A stretch of 64,000 nucleotides of DNA from an uncultured Candidatus Melainabacteria bacterium (GTDB lineage Bacteria > Cyanobacteriota > Vampirovibrionia > Gastranaerophilales > Gastranaerophilaceae): positions 124,001 to 188,000 of the forward strand of contig CAKUZB010000002.1 in the NCBI GenBank assembly GCA_934717745.1, given 5' to 3'. Shown here one piece after another: positions 1 to 8,738 of the stretch. Position numbers and translations under genes: made by a program. The notes beneath the pieces are model-generated. The model saw only the letters and a list, made by a program, of their open reading frames with translations. It was not told the origin of the DNA and did not search any database. Each line of letters begins with the position of its first letter. Positions within the stretch are counted from its first letter, which is position 1.

Positions 1-945
1 AACCCCAACAAGTGCCTGAATTTCAAGCAACAAAGGTCTTGTACCCTCATTCGTAACAATAATTACACTACCGGGAGTTGCAACATGGTTTTCTTTTAAA
101 AATAATTCACTCGGATTTGTAATTTCAACCAATCCGTTTGAGTGCATATCAAAAATTCCAACCTCAGAGGTCGTTCCAAAACGATTTTTTACCGCTCTTA
201 ATATTCTATAAGATTTATATTTATCACCCTCAAATTGAATAACTGCATCTACCATGTGTTCTAAAATCTTTGGACCTGCAATGTTTCCGTCTTTTGTAAC
301 ATGTCCGACTACAATAACCGTAATATTTTCAGTCTTTGCTATCTGCATTAAATAATTACAACATTCACGAACCTGACCGACACTTCCGGCAGAAGATGTA
401 ATACTATCCGTATAAATTGATTGAATACTATCCACAATCAAAATATCAGGTTTTAATTCCTTCAACTGACTACGAATCTGTTCTAAATTGGTTTGTGAAT
501 AAATATATAAAGAATTAGTGTTTACACCTAATCTTTCTGCTCTCAATTTAACCTGACTGGCAGATTCTTCAGCGGAAACATACAAAACTTTTTTATTTTT
601 TTCACAAAGTTTCCCACTTGTTTGCAAAACCAATGTTGATTTACCAATTCCAGGATCGCCAGCAAGCAATACCAAAGAACCTTGAACCAATCCGCCACCT
701 AAAACTCTGTCAAATTCAGAAATATCAGTGCTTAGTCTAACACTCTCATCTAAAGAAATTTCGTTAATCAATACAGGTTTTTCGGTATTCAAAAATTCTG
801 CCGCAGGAGTTTTTGCACCGGCAAGTTTTGTTTCTATTTCTTCAACTAAAGTTCCCCAAGATCCGCATTCAGGACATTTTCCCAAATAACCTGCCGTTTC
901 ATAACCACATTCTTGACATACATATTTTGATTTAACTTTAGCCAT
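1..945 (-). CDS. radA: DNA repair protein RadA (Sms), 3' end outside window
   Basis: RadA is a RecA-like ATPase that helps process recombination intermediates in the cytoplasm. The first 315 residues are visible and the reading frame runs off the left edge of the window. An N-terminal zinc finger uses Cys10, Cys13, Cys24 and Cys27. The Walker A motif GDPGIGKST lies at residues 96-104. A Walker B-like stretch (ILIVDSIQ) follows, and the RadA-specific KNRFG motif is near residue 250. The C-terminal Lon-like domain is cut off. The start is the ATG directly before the zinc finger. Two small genes end just upstream on the same strand (12-base and 6-base gaps), so radA is probably the last visible gene of a BlaI-repressor/127-residue/radA operon. 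Confidence 0.95.
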   Translation of the reverse strand, partial: MAKVKSKYVCQECGYETAGYLGKCPECGSWGTLVEEIETKLAGAKTPAAEFLNTEKPVLINEISLDESVRLSTDISEFDRVLGGGLVQGSLVLLAGDPGIGKSTLVLQTSGKLCEKNKKVLYVSAEESASQVKLRAERLGVNTNSLYIYSQTNLEQIRSQLKELKPDILIVDSIQSIYTDSITSSAGSVGQVRECCNYLMQIAKTENITVIVVGHVTKDGNIAGPKILEHMVDAVIQFEGDKYKSYRILRAVKNRFGTTSEVGIFDMHSNGLVEITNPSELFLKENHVATPGSVIIVTNEGTRPLLLEIQALVGV

Positions 946-956
946 AACCAATATTC

Positions 957-1340
957 CTACACATTCAAGAATTTACAAATTCTTTTTAACCAAATTTTGA
1001 ACTCGTTTGAATGATTAATTTCTATATCTCTGTAATAAGTATTATAATTTTTAATAATGTTTTTAGGCAATTCTATCCCCTGAAGCAGTGTCTGAGCAAC
1101 TTGTTCTAAGTAACTATCTTGTTCATCTCTATAAGAAATATCACGACGTCTGATATCCTCATCTGCTTCTCTGTGAATAAGAGCATGATAAGCACTTTTA
1201 ATAGACGGGTCTTTTACATCGTGCGGAAACTTCTTTAAAGCCTCACGAACAATAATCCTATCCGTTAAAACCGCAATAATCAGTTTTCCAATGTACTTTC
1301 TTGCACTTTGGACATTTTCAAATTCTAAATTATTAGACAT
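957..1340 (-). CDS. Hypothetical protein, 127 residues, between a BlaI-type repressor and radA
   Basis: I do not recognise this protein. It is soluble, rich in charged residues and predicted to be mainly helical, with an Arg/Asp-rich middle (around residues 57-75) and a basic, hydrophobic C-terminus. There is no signal peptide or membrane segment. It is real because it sits tightly between two recognised genes: it starts 6 bases after the upstream repressor gene ends and stops 11 bases before the radA start, with matching AT-rich codon use. Co-transcription with radA hints at a role in DNA maintenance or its regulation, but that is inference only. Confidence 0.6.
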   Translation of the reverse strand: MSNNLEFENVQSARKYIGKLIIAVLTDRIIVREALKKFPHDVKDPSIKSAYHALIHREADEDIRRRDISYRDEQDSYLEQVAQTLLQGIELPKNIIKNYNTYYRDIEINHSNEFKIWLKRICKFLNV

Positions 1341-1346
1341 TTCTTA

Positions 1347-1685
1347 CTAAACAAGTTCTAAACATTGAGATTCAATGAAACGCAACATTTTTACATCATC
1401 ACCATCAAAGAATTGACTTGAAACTTCTTTAATTGCAACAATTGCCATTTCATCTTTGTCCATTACACTACGGTAGAAAAATTTTTTACCTGAACGATAA
1501 CGAACTAATAAATCTTTTGAACTTAATCGGTCCATAACAGTTTTAACTGTTGTATATGCTCTTTCTAAGCCATTTTCTGACATATTGTCAACAACATCTT
1601 TTACTGAAATATTCATATCCTCGTCAATTGATTGCAATTTCCATACCGAGTTTAATATTTCAATTTCTAATGTTCCTAATGACAT
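1347..1685 (-). CDS. BlaI/MecI/CopY-family transcriptional repressor
   Basis: This 112-residue protein has the BlaI/MecI layout: an N-terminal winged helix starting with LGTLEIEILNSVW, a recognition-helix region around AYTTVKTVMDRL, a wing with the strand pair KFFYRSV, and a short C-terminal dimerisation helix. Family members repress their own operon and often respond to cell-wall antibiotics through the protease BlaR1, or to copper. No BlaR1-like protease or beta-lactamase is visible next to it. It leads a run that continues into a 127-residue unknown and radA, so it may control those genes. A dyad lies just upstream of its start. Family assignment is firm; its signal and targets are unknown. 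Confidence 0.85.
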   Translation of the reverse strand: MSLGTLEIEILNSVWKLQSIDEDMNISVKDVVDNMSENGLERAYTTVKTVMDRLSSKDLLVRYRSGKKFFYRSVMDKDEMAIVAIKEVSSQFFDGDDVKMLRFIESQCLELV

Positions 1686-1720
1686 GCTTAACCTTCCCTT
1701 TTTATTTAATTTACTTCAAC

Positions 1721-1736
1721 TATTACAAACATAATA
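1721..1736. promoter_or_regulatory. Candidate operator dyad upstream of the BlaI-type repressor
   Basis: A TATTA-N6-TAATA dyad containing TTACA and TGTAA-like half-sites (TATTACAAACATAATA) lies 36 bases upstream of the repressor ATG. BlaI/MecI proteins bind TACA/TGTA dyads, so this is a plausible self-regulation site. In this AT-rich sequence a chance match is possible. Confidence 0.3.
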
Positions 1737-1803
1737 AACGAAATAAATAATAAAAGCAAGCATTATTTCTTAAATATAAACTATTATTACAGAAAATTTA
1801 ACA

Positions 1804-2067
1804 TTAAAAATCAAGCAAGCCTGTAGTAGGTTCACCAATATAAATAACACCTGATTGAACACGTTTCTTATTCTGCTTAGAACGTGATAAACCGGAATTT
1901 CCGCCACGAGTAAAATGACCCGTTGAACTTCTTTTTATAAGCCCATCACTTGTGTGTTCATGAACATCTGAAGTTTGACCTTTATCGACATAAAAAAACA
2001 TGACACCTAAAAACAGTGTCAAAAGGGTAAAGCAAATAAAATTATGTAAAATCTCTCTGTTCTTCAT
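1804..2067 (-). CDS. Small membrane-anchored hypothetical protein, 87 residues
   Basis: A short N-terminal basic stretch (MKNREI) is followed by one clear hydrophobic segment at about residues 9-27. The remaining 60 residues are polar, Ser/Gly/Lys/Arg-rich and probably disordered. The layout suggests a single-pass inner-membrane protein with a soluble tail outside the cytoplasm. I do not recognise a family. It stands alone between the repressor and the next minus-strand unknown, so there is no operon clue. The length, membrane segment and codon use support a real gene, but no function can be given. Confidence 0.5.
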   Translation of the reverse strand: MKNREILHNFICFTLLTLFLGVMFFYVDKGQTSDVHEHTSDGLIKRSSTGHFTRGGNSGLSRSKQNKKRVQSGVIYIGEPTTGLLDF

Positions 2068-2250
2068 ATACTCAAACTCTCTCTATTAATTACTATACCC
2101 ATAATAAAAGAGTTTTAAACATGAAAAATAAACAAAAAAAAAGTTTGCTAGGAACGGCAAACTTTAGAAAAACATAGGGAAGGAAATAAGGAAATTTATA
2201 AAATCTTTTAAAATTTCTGAAACAAGTTCAGAATAAACTCATAATTCGAA

Positions 2251-2673
2251 TTATGCAGCAGTGATGAATAAATATTCAGAAGATTCTTTTTTGTCTTCTT
2301 CTTTTTTGTTAAAGTTCATTACATCACCGTTGTAGAAAGGATTTGAACCTTGTTTATCTTTTTTTGCTTCAGCAATTGAAACAACATCAGCAGAATCTTT
2401 TGCAGATGTTTCTGCTGCTTTAGTTTTTAAAAATTTGATAGCAGTTTCCAAGTTGTTGTTTAAAGTAACTTGTAAACCTGCACCTGACATAGCAACTTGT
2501 CTTGCTGTCATTGCGTCAATTTGACCATTGTATAAATCTACATCAACTGATTTTTGAGCAACTGAATTAGATTTTGCTTGAGCATTTGCTAAAATATCTC
2601 TAGCAGTTGCTTTTAAAGTTAATGAATCAATTCCTTGATAATATTGTTGAACATAAGATACGTTTAAAGCCAT
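2251..2673 (-). CDS. Hypothetical soluble protein, 140 residues
   Basis: I do not recognise a family. The first 100 residues look helical and Ala/Gln/Thr-rich, starting MALNVSYVQQYYQGID. The last 40 are a Lys/Glu/Asp-rich tail that is probably flexible. There is no signal peptide or membrane segment. The ATG follows an upstream AGGGAAAT-type ribosome site. Downstream, a TTCTGAA/TTCAGAA stem and a 16-base palindrome over the stop codon (2240-2255) may end the transcript. The compact helical body with a charged tail would suit an export substrate or a small structural protein, but this is speculation. Confidence 0.55.
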   Translation of the reverse strand: MALNVSYVQQYYQGIDSLTLKATARDILANAQAKSNSVAQKSVDVDLYNGQIDAMTARQVAMSGAGLQVTLNNNLETAIKFLKTKAAETSAKDSADVVSIAEAKKDKQGSNPFYNGDVMNFNKKEEDKKESSEYLFITAA

Positions 2674-2803
2674 AACACATTTCCCTATTTATATTTCATT
2701 TCCCTTACATATTATTTATCGGCAGAGTTAATTGAAAACTTTAGGATTTTAAGATATAGTTGTTACATTTCGTTACAAAAAATAAAAACAAAGTTTTATA
2801 ACA

Positions 2804-2840
2804 AGACCAGCGGATTTTGCAATACAAAATCCGCCGGTCT
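2804..2840 (-). terminator. Rho-independent terminator after the pilin-like gene
   Basis: A 16-bp stem (AGACCGGCGGATTTTG with its complement, one G-U wobble on the minus strand) and a five-base loop is followed on the minus strand by a T-rich run. The wobble pairs only in minus-strand RNA, which supports termination of the gene ending at 2861. Confidence 0.75.
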
Positions 2841-2860
2841 AAAATATATTTTAACTGTTA

Positions 2861-3541
2861 TTAATGACAAGTCCTCTTTGCATTTGTCAACCCCGAACAT
2901 TTAACATAATCCATATTATCAAAATTCATTATCCAAGCAGTACAAAACACTGCTGTTCCTGAACGACAACTATTAGTAAATGCAGCATTATTAAATGTTG
3001 TTGGAGATACTAAACTTGAATTTCCTTCAACACTAAATGCAGCGAGAAAAATATCTCTACCATACGTGTTATAACCTTTATTTGGCCCATCAACATCAAA
3101 GTATACACTTCTACTCGAAGTTATAGCAAGAGAAGTTCCATCATTTAAAATTACCTTATAATAATTTGAATTTTTGTCCATTGAAGTTACTGAACTATTA
3201 ACAGAAATTCTTGCAACATTTGAAGACGAAAAACACCCTTGATTTGTACTTAAGCCACAAATTTTTGAAACGGATAAATATTGAGAAATTCTTGTTCCGA
3301 ACCTTGTCGCTTGATCTGCGGCTGTTGTATCATCTGCAATCCAAGTTGACAAATCTTCGCCATATTTTTCTTTTGCCATATCATACGCAGTTTGTAAAGT
3401 TGCTACTGTTTTTTTAACCTTTGCTACAGTTTCTGCATCTGACGTACTTTTATTTAAGTTTGGCAAAGTAACGGTCGCAACAATCCCAATGATTGCAATA
3501 ACAATTAAAACTTCTGCCAATGTAAACGCATTTTTTTTCAT
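2861..3541 (-). CDS. Type IV pilin-like / pseudopilin protein
   Basis: A 226-residue protein with a class III prepilin signal: the short leader MKKNA, then FTLAEVLIVIAIIGIV, with Glu at position +5 and a long hydrophobic helix. The residue before the cleavage site is Ala, not the usual Gly. The globular part carries the Cys-containing stretch CGLSTNQGCFSSSN and a VDGPNKG motif, both shared with the pilin-like protein at 60312-61133. Such proteins are cut by a prepilin peptidase and assemble into type IV pili, type II secretion pseudopili or competence pili. It is monocistronic, with a good promoter upstream and a hairpin terminator downstream. ComEC elsewhere in the window makes a DNA-uptake pilus one option. 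The exact role is unknown. Confidence 0.85.
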   Translation of the reverse strand: MKKNAFTLAEVLIVIAIIGIVATVTLPNLNKSTSDAETVAKVKKTVATLQTAYDMAKEKYGEDLSTWIADDTTAADQATRFGTRISQYLSVSKICGLSTNQGCFSSSNVARISVNSSVTSMDKNSNYYKVILNDGTSLAITSSRSVYFDVDGPNKGYNTYGRDIFLAAFSVEGNSSLVSPTTFNNAAFTNSCRSGTAVFCTAWIMNFDNMDYVKCSGLTNAKRTCH

Positions 3542-3564
3542 ATGAAATTCCTCTTTTTATTATC

Positions 3565-3593
3565 ATTATATCGTTATATTTTGTTTTGTGCAA
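3565..3593 (-). promoter_or_regulatory. Sigma-70-type promoter of the pilin-like gene
   Basis: On the minus strand TTGCAC (-35) is followed after exactly 17 bases by TATAAT (-10), 24 bases before the pilin ATG, with an AGAGGA ribosome site between them. Confidence 0.65.
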
Positions 3594-3594
3594 T

Positions 3595-3623
3595 AAAAAA
3601 GACCTTAAAACAAGGTCTTTTTT
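3595..3623. terminator. Rho-independent terminator after the 5'-nucleotidase-like gene
   Basis: AAAAAAGACCTT and its exact complement form a 12-bp stem with a five-base loop, ending in a T-run on both strands. It serves the minus-strand gene that stops at 3648 and directly abuts the pilin promoter, so it also insulates the two genes. Confidence 0.75.
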
Positions 3624-3647
3624 ACTTTATTTAAAATTTTAATTAAA

Positions 3648-5156
3648 TTAATCAACAATATTAATTCTATTATCTGCTTTAACGTTAATTTCTTTACCTT
3701 CAGCAGTTAATTTTTTAATGTATGATGCAACCATTTTGTCTTTGTCTTCATCAAAAGTTTTTTCAACTTTATCCATACAATTCAACATTGAGAAACCATC
3801 TCTGCCGTTACCATAGTATGTATCCATTGCAACTCTGAAAGTTTTGTCTTCAGATGGATTGTTAATATCTAAGGCTTGTTTATTACCATTTTTATCAGTA
3901 ATTTCTGCTGAAAGCAATTCACCTTGTTTGTTCATTGTGTAGTTCATGCCTGAAACTTGTAAGATACCGGGTTTTGTACCTGGGCTAACTAATGAATGAG
4001 CACCGAATTTTAATGCTTCAACAATTGTTTTTTCACTTAATGGAGCAACAATCATACCATTTTTGAATGGAACAATACTTGAAATATCTCTTGTATTAAT
4101 TGCACCTGCTTCGAAAGTATTTCTTAAGTTTGCAGAACCTAATAATGTAATATCAGCACCTGTGAAATCTTTCATTGCATCAGCAACGAAATCTGCATGT
4201 GGGTTTTCGCAAGCAATTCTGTTTTCCGGTTCCGGTTCAGAAGATTTTACTGTACCAACTACTTCAGGTTTTCCTAAAATCTTTTCTGATAAATATGTCA
4301 TAACTAAGTTTCTTCTGAAACCCTTTGTTGGAGTTACGTTGTTTTGAACTTTTGTAATAACACCTTTATCATCAAATTCTAAGTTTAAAACACCAAAATT
4401 GTCAGCGTCTTTTCCTGCTTGTGTGATAACAACAGGATTACCGTCTTTACCGTAGAATAAGTTTTCACCTTCTTTTACGTCTTTAATTAATTCGTGAGAA
4501 TGTCCGCCCAAGATTACGTCGATACCTGAAGTTTCTTGTGCCAATCTCTTTTCATTTGAGTTACCTGCATGAGAAACAACAATAATTTTATTAACACCTT
4601 GTTCTGTTAATCTATCAACTTCTGCTTGCACATCTTTAATTGTTTTATCAAAATCATCTACTTTAAAATCGTTGTAATCAGCAGGTTTTGCAATTCTTGT
4701 AAACAAATCCGGCGGTAATAAACCGATGATGCCGTATTTTGTACCGTCTTTTTCTTGAATATAAGATTTTTCAATACGTTTGCTCATTGGATTTTTTTCG
4801 TCAATTTTAACATTTAAACCCAACATTTTGTAGTTTTTGTCTTTTGTTAAATCATATAATTGTTTTGAATCACCATCGCATTCATGGTTACCAACCGCAG
4901 TTGCAGTAACACCAATCATTTCTAAGAATTTTGATGCGATAATATTTGGTTTTGTGCTTTCGCCAAGCATTGTATCACCTGAGCACATTTTTAATTTGTC
5001 AGTTTTAGTTGATGGAACAAATTGATCAAAGCATTTAGATGCGTTGTAAATTTTTTCCATTTTCATTGTTTGTCCATGCAAGTCGTTAACATAAAAAATG
5101 CTTGTTTTTGTTGTTTTTGGTGCATTTACAACTTTTGGACCTACTGAATTAATCAT
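3648..5156 (-). CDS. 5'-nucleotidase / 2',3'-cyclic phosphodiesterase-type metallophosphoesterase
   Basis: This 502-residue protein follows the UshA/YfkN plan. The N-terminal calcineurin-like domain shows the dimetal motifs NDLHGQ (residues 24-29), SGDTMLG, GNHECD, VVSHAGN and GGHSHE in order. The C-terminal 5'-nucleotidase domain contains the substrate-binding signature YYGNGRDGFSML. Relatives remove phosphate from nucleotides, usually in the periplasm. Unusually, no signal peptide is visible: the protein begins with a short polar stretch before the first catalytic strand, and no in-frame upstream extension was seen. It may be cytosolic or exported by another route. It is a single-gene unit with a hairpin terminator downstream. 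Confidence 0.88.
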   Translation of the reverse strand: MINSVGPKVVNAPKTTKTSIFYVNDLHGQTMKMEKIYNASKCFDQFVPSTKTDKLKMCSGDTMLGESTKPNIIASKFLEMIGVTATAVGNHECDGDSKQLYDLTKDKNYKMLGLNVKIDEKNPMSKRIEKSYIQEKDGTKYGIIGLLPPDLFTRIAKPADYNDFKVDDFDKTIKDVQAEVDRLTEQGVNKIIVVSHAGNSNEKRLAQETSGIDVILGGHSHELIKDVKEGENLFYGKDGNPVVITQAGKDADNFGVLNLEFDDKGVITKVQNNVTPTKGFRRNLVMTYLSEKILGKPEVVGTVKSSEPEPENRIACENPHADFVADAMKDFTGADITLLGSANLRNTFEAGAINTRDISSIVPFKNGMIVAPLSEKTIVEALKFGAHSLVSPGTKPGILQVSGMNYTMNKQGELLSAEITDKNGNKQALDINNPSEDKTFRVAMDTYYGNGRDGFSMLNCMDKVEKTFDEDKDKMVASYIKKLTAEGKEINVKADNRINIVD

Positions 5157-5260
5157 ATTAAAAAAAGACCTTATTTAACCTACATATACATGAACGTTTT
5201 AACAAAAACATTTTTGCTATTTTAAAAAAAGTTTGTTACAAAAAGTTTACAAACTTAAAA

Positions 5261-5283
5261 CATGTCGGAATTTAGACGACATG
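5261..5283 (-). terminator. Probable terminator after ruvA
   Basis: CATGTCG and CGACATG form a seven-bp stem with a nine-base loop, followed on the minus strand by TTTTAAGTTTG. It lies just after the ruvA stop codon. Confidence 0.5.
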
Positions 5284-5289
5284 AGCATT

Positions 5290-5892
5290 TTAGGTAGATA
5301 GAATTTGCAGAGTTTTTCTCAAAAATTCTTCACTATTTTCAGAAACATTTCCAGAAACGCATGCCTGTTTTATCGCATTTAAAATTTCATCTTCTTCATA
5401 ACCCAAAGACAATAAAATTCTGTGAATATCTTCCGTTTCCGCAGGAATATCAACCTTTTGAGTAATATTTAATGTTGGTTGCAAATTAATTAATTTATCT
5501 TTTAATTCAAGAATAATTTTTTGTGCTAATTTAACCCCAACCCCTTTTGCTCTGGTCAATTCTTTTGAATTTTCGTTGATTACAAAATAAATCAAATCGC
5601 TAACTTCAAACTCATCAAGCAAGCCTAAAGCCATTTTCGACCCAACTCCTGAAACTGAGGTTAAAATATTAAAAATATCTCTTGCTTCTTTACTTAAAAA
5701 TCCACACAAACTCATTGAGTCTTCTCTATGAAGCAAAACAGTATAAATTTTTACTTCTTCATTGATATTTTTTTTGTTAAAATCGTTTGAAGTAACTTCA
5801 ATTAAATATCCGATAGAACCTGTTTCGACCGTAAAATGACACGATTTAAACTGAGATTTTGAAACTAATACCCCTTTTATATAATCAAACAT
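5290..5892 (-). CDS. ruvA: Holliday junction branch-migration protein RuvA
   Basis: RuvA binds four-way DNA junctions as a tetramer and loads the RuvB motor. The 200-residue length fits the family. The N-terminal OB-fold starts MFDYIKGVLV and includes the GYLIEV strand. Two helix-hairpin-helix elements follow (SVSGVGSKMALGLL near residue 79 and RAKGVGVKLAQKII near residue 115). The C-terminal domain that contacts RuvB ends the protein. ruvB and ruvC are not in the window. The gene is divergent from the TPR gene at 5950, and the intergenic stretch holds a likely promoter. Confidence 0.93.
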   Translation of the reverse strand: MFDYIKGVLVSKSQFKSCHFTVETGSIGYLIEVTSNDFNKKNINEEVKIYTVLLHREDSMSLCGFLSKEARDIFNILTSVSGVGSKMALGLLDEFEVSDLIYFVINENSKELTRAKGVGVKLAQKIILELKDKLINLQPTLNITQKVDIPAETEDIHRILLSLGYEEDEILNAIKQACVSGNVSENSEEFLRKTLQILST

Positions 5893-5930
5893 TTTAAATA
5901 TCCTCTAAATATTTGTATTAAATTAATTTT

Positions 5931-5958
5931 ATTATACTACAATATAAATATGAACCAA
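5931..5958 (-). promoter_or_regulatory. Candidate ruvA promoter
   Basis: On the minus strand TTGGTT and TATAAT are separated by 16 bases, about 38 bases upstream of the ruvA ATG. The -35 region overlaps the start of the divergent TPR gene. Confidence 0.4.
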
Positions 5959-6903
5959 TTATTTATCGAAAAAATTAAAACACAATGGAAGAAAATAAGA
6001 GAAAAAATGTCAACTTTTGATGCGTATTTTTCAAAAGGTCTTGAACTTTATGACAAAAAAAAATACACTTTGGCTGTTGAATTTTTTAAAATAGCACTTT
6101 CTCAAAGTAATGCAGAGCCTTATGCGAATTACAATTTGGCTCTAACTTACCAAAAATTAAAAAAACCTGATGAAGCAATTCAATATTATGAAAAATTCAT
6201 TGAAAAATATCCACAAGACCAAAGTGCATTATATAACACAGCGTTAATCTACTATGAAAAAGAAGATTATAAGCATGCTGCAAACTACTTTTATAAAAGT
6301 TTCAAAATACAGCAAGATAAATTAAATATTCAAGCATTAACACAAAGTTATTTAAAAATGGATAAATTACCAAAAGTAATGGATTTGGTAGATTATATTT
6401 TCAACTCAAATTGCGACAACAACTATGCTTACGAGGTTGCAAAATTAATAGAATCGCAAAACGCTACAATCACAAATCCGGAATTATTAAATTATCCACT
6501 AAATATTTATTTAAAACTTCTTGAAGAAAGTCCAAACAATTTTAATTTAGCCCTTGCAACATCAATTGTTTACGCAAAAAAAGGCGACTGGACAAATGCG
6601 ATAAAATATTGCGAAAAAGCACTGGAAATCGACCCAAAATCGTTTGAAGCAAACAACCACATGGGTTTTGCTTATTATTGTGCAGAAGATTTTGAAACAT
6701 GCCTGCATTATTATGATATAGCATTCAAAATTAATCCAAAAACGGAATACAGCATCTATTCTAACCTTGCTTACGCATACGAAAAAATGGGAAGAACTCA
6801 AGATGCAATCAAAATGTTTAAAGAATTAATTACAAAATTCCAAGATTTCCCAACAAGAGAAGAAATTAAAAAACACACAAAAGAACTTATAAAAGGTGAT
6901 TAA
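5950..6903 (+). CDS. Tetratricopeptide-repeat protein, 317 residues
   Basis: The protein consists almost wholly of helix-pair repeats of the TPR type. Clear units include AYFSKGLELYDKKKYTLA, ANYNLALTYQKLKKPDEA, ALYNTALIYYEKEDYKHA, and later NNHMGFAYYCAEDFETC and SNLAYAYEKMGRTQDA, giving at least six. No signal peptide or membrane segment is present, so it is probably a cytosolic scaffold. Two starts are possible: the first ATG at 5950, or a second Met 20 codons later (MSTFDAYF) directly before the first repeat. TPR proteins mediate protein contacts; the partner cannot be deduced from the divergent ruvA or the downstream PPi-PFK gene. Confidence 0.8.
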   Translation: MNQLFIEKIKTQWKKIREKMSTFDAYFSKGLELYDKKKYTLAVEFFKIALSQSNAEPYANYNLALTYQKLKKPDEAIQYYEKFIEKYPQDQSALYNTALIYYEKEDYKHAANYFYKSFKIQQDKLNIQALTQSYLKMDKLPKVMDLVDYIFNSNCDNNYAYEVAKLIESQNATITNPELLNYPLNIYLKLLEESPNNFNLALATSIVYAKKGDWTNAIKYCEKALEIDPKSFEANNHMGFAYYCAEDFETCLHYYDIAFKINPKTEYSIYSNLAYAYEKMGRTQDAIKMFKELITKFQDFPTREEIKKHTKELIKGD

Positions 6904-7003
6904 TTTTATATAAAAGTTTAAACCGATTAATACAACACGAGATTTTTCTTTGTGTTATATTTGATATGAAGGTATTTATTTAAACAAAAGAGGATATAAA
7001 ATT

Positions 7004-8665
7004 ATGAAAACACTTTCACCATTACAAACAGAAAGATTAAAGTATCAACCAAAACTTCCTGAATGCCTGGAAAAAGGTATTAACACATTAGAAATGGAAG
7101 AAGGTAAAGCGACTGAATCAGTTAGAGATCAAGAAGAAATTAAAAAATTATTTGAAAAAACATACGGTAAACCAATCGTAACATTCAAATCAACTTCTGA
7201 TAAAAAAGATTCACCGGTAAGAAATGTTGGTGTAATCTTATCAGGCGGTCAAGCACCTGGCGGACATAACGTAATCGCAGGTTTATATGACGCATTAAAA
7301 CAAGCAAATCCTGAAAACAAATTATACGGATTTTTAGGTGGTCCATCAGGTATTATTGATGGTAAATACGTAGAAATCACTAAAGATTTTATTGATGCTT
7401 ACAGAAATACCGGCGGTTTTGACATCATCGGTTCAGGCAGAACAAAATTAGAAACAGAAGAACAATTCAAAAAATCATTAGATGTATGCAAAAAATTAAA
7501 CGTTTCAGCAGTTGTAATCATCGGTGGTGATGATTCAAACACAAACGCAGCATTACTTGCAGAATGGTTTGTAAAACATGATACTGGTATTCAAGTAATC
7601 GGTTGTCCAAAAACTATTGACGGCGACTTGAAAAACGAACAAATCGAAGTTTCATTCGGTTTTGATACAGCAACAAAAACTTATGCAGAATTAATTGGTA
7701 ACATTCAACGTGATGCCAATTCTGCAAAAAAATATTGGCACTTTATCAAAATTATGGGTAGAAGTGCTTCTCACGTAGCAGTTGAAGCAGCATTACAAAC
7801 TCAACCAAACATCTGCTTAGTTTCAGAAGAAGTTGAAGAAAAGAAGATGTCGTTGAACCAAATCGTTGAAGATATGTGCCAAATCATTTGCAGACGTGCC
7901 GAAAAAGGTAAAAACTTCGGTATCGTAATCGTTCCTGAAGGTTTAATTGAATTTATTCCTGAAATGAAAGATTTAATCTCTAAATTGAACGACTTAACTC
8001 ACGAATTAGAATCAGATTCAAACTACCAAAACGTTCGTTCTGAAGAAAAATTTAACATTATCGCATCTAAATTAGATGAAAATAACGCAAAATTATTCAT
8101 GAGTTTACCTGCATTAATCAAAGCACAATTGTTAATGGACAGAGATCCTCATGGTAACGTTCAAGTATCAAGAATTGAAACTGAAAAACTTTTAATCGAA
8201 ATGATTAGAACAAGATTAAATGACCTTAAAGCAGAAGGTGTTTACGTTGGTAAATTCTCAGACCAAGCACACTTCTTCGGTTACGAAGGTCGTTGTGCAT
8301 TCCCATCAAACTTTGATGCTGATTACTGCTATTCTTTAGGCTTCAATGCTTTCGCATTAATCAACTTTGGTTTAACCGGTTACCTATCATCTATTAGAAA
8401 TCTTGTAAAACCTGCAAAAGAATGGATTGCAGGCGGTGTTCCTCTAACAATGATGATGAACATGGAAAAACGCCACGGCGAAATGAAACCTGTTATTCAA
8501 AAAGCACTTATCAAACTTGATGGACCTGTATTCAAAGAATTAGAAGCAAATAGAGAAGAATGGGCAATGAATGACCACTACTTATTCCCTGGTGCTATCC
8601 AATACTTTGGACCAAGTGAAGTTTGCGATTTGACATCTGTAACATTACAACTTGAACATAAATAA
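7004..8665 (+). CDS. pfp: Pyrophosphate-dependent 6-phosphofructokinase
   Basis: This 553-residue enzyme reversibly phosphorylates fructose 6-phosphate using pyrophosphate, saving ATP in glycolysis and also allowing gluconeogenic flow. Its length fits the long PPi-PFK class. The donor site reads GGQAPGGHN (residues 81-89) and GGDDSNT (174-180); the second Asp, in place of Gly, marks PPi over ATP use. The catalytic loop PKTIDGD (202-208) carries the Lys typical of PPi enzymes, and MGRSASHVA (251-259) binds the sugar phosphate. AGAGGA provides a ribosome site. The gene is monocistronic with a strong hairpin downstream and fits the other sugar genes in the window (glucokinase, GH77, GH57). Confidence 0.95.
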   Translation: MKTLSPLQTERLKYQPKLPECLEKGINTLEMEEGKATESVRDQEEIKKLFEKTYGKPIVTFKSTSDKKDSPVRNVGVILSGGQAPGGHNVIAGLYDALKQANPENKLYGFLGGPSGIIDGKYVEITKDFIDAYRNTGGFDIIGSGRTKLETEEQFKKSLDVCKKLNVSAVVIIGGDDSNTNAALLAEWFVKHDTGIQVIGCPKTIDGDLKNEQIEVSFGFDTATKTYAELIGNIQRDANSAKKYWHFIKIMGRSASHVAVEAALQTQPNICLVSEEVEEKKMSLNQIVEDMCQIICRRAEKGKNFGIVIVPEGLIEFIPEMKDLISKLNDLTHELESDSNYQNVRSEEKFNIIASKLDENNAKLFMSLPALIKAQLLMDRDPHGNVQVSRIETEKLLIEMIRTRLNDLKAEGVYVGKFSDQAHFFGYEGRCAFPSNFDADYCYSLGFNAFALINFGLTGYLSSIRNLVKPAKEWIAGGVPLTMMMNMEKRHGEMKPVIQKALIKLDGPVFKELEANREEWAMNDHYLFPGAIQYFGPSEVCDLTSVTLQLEHK

Positions 8666-8684
8666 AATCAGTTCAAAATAAACA

Positions 8685-8725
8685 AAAAAACGGGCGGACA
8701 ATTTTCAATTGTCCGCCCGTTTTTT
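8685..8725. terminator. Bidirectional terminator between converging genes
   Basis: A perfect 19-bp stem including ACGGGCGGACAATT, with a TTC loop, has A-runs on one side and T-runs on the other. It separates the PPi-PFK gene and the converging 910-residue gene and should stop both transcripts. Confidence 0.9.
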
Positions 8726-8738
8726 ATTTTATTTAAAA

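Noticed and set aside
1550..1750. Plus-strand 66-codon frame over the BlaI-type gene
   Set aside because: Antisense shadow of the repressor gene; hydrophobic appearance comes from the AT-rich complement.
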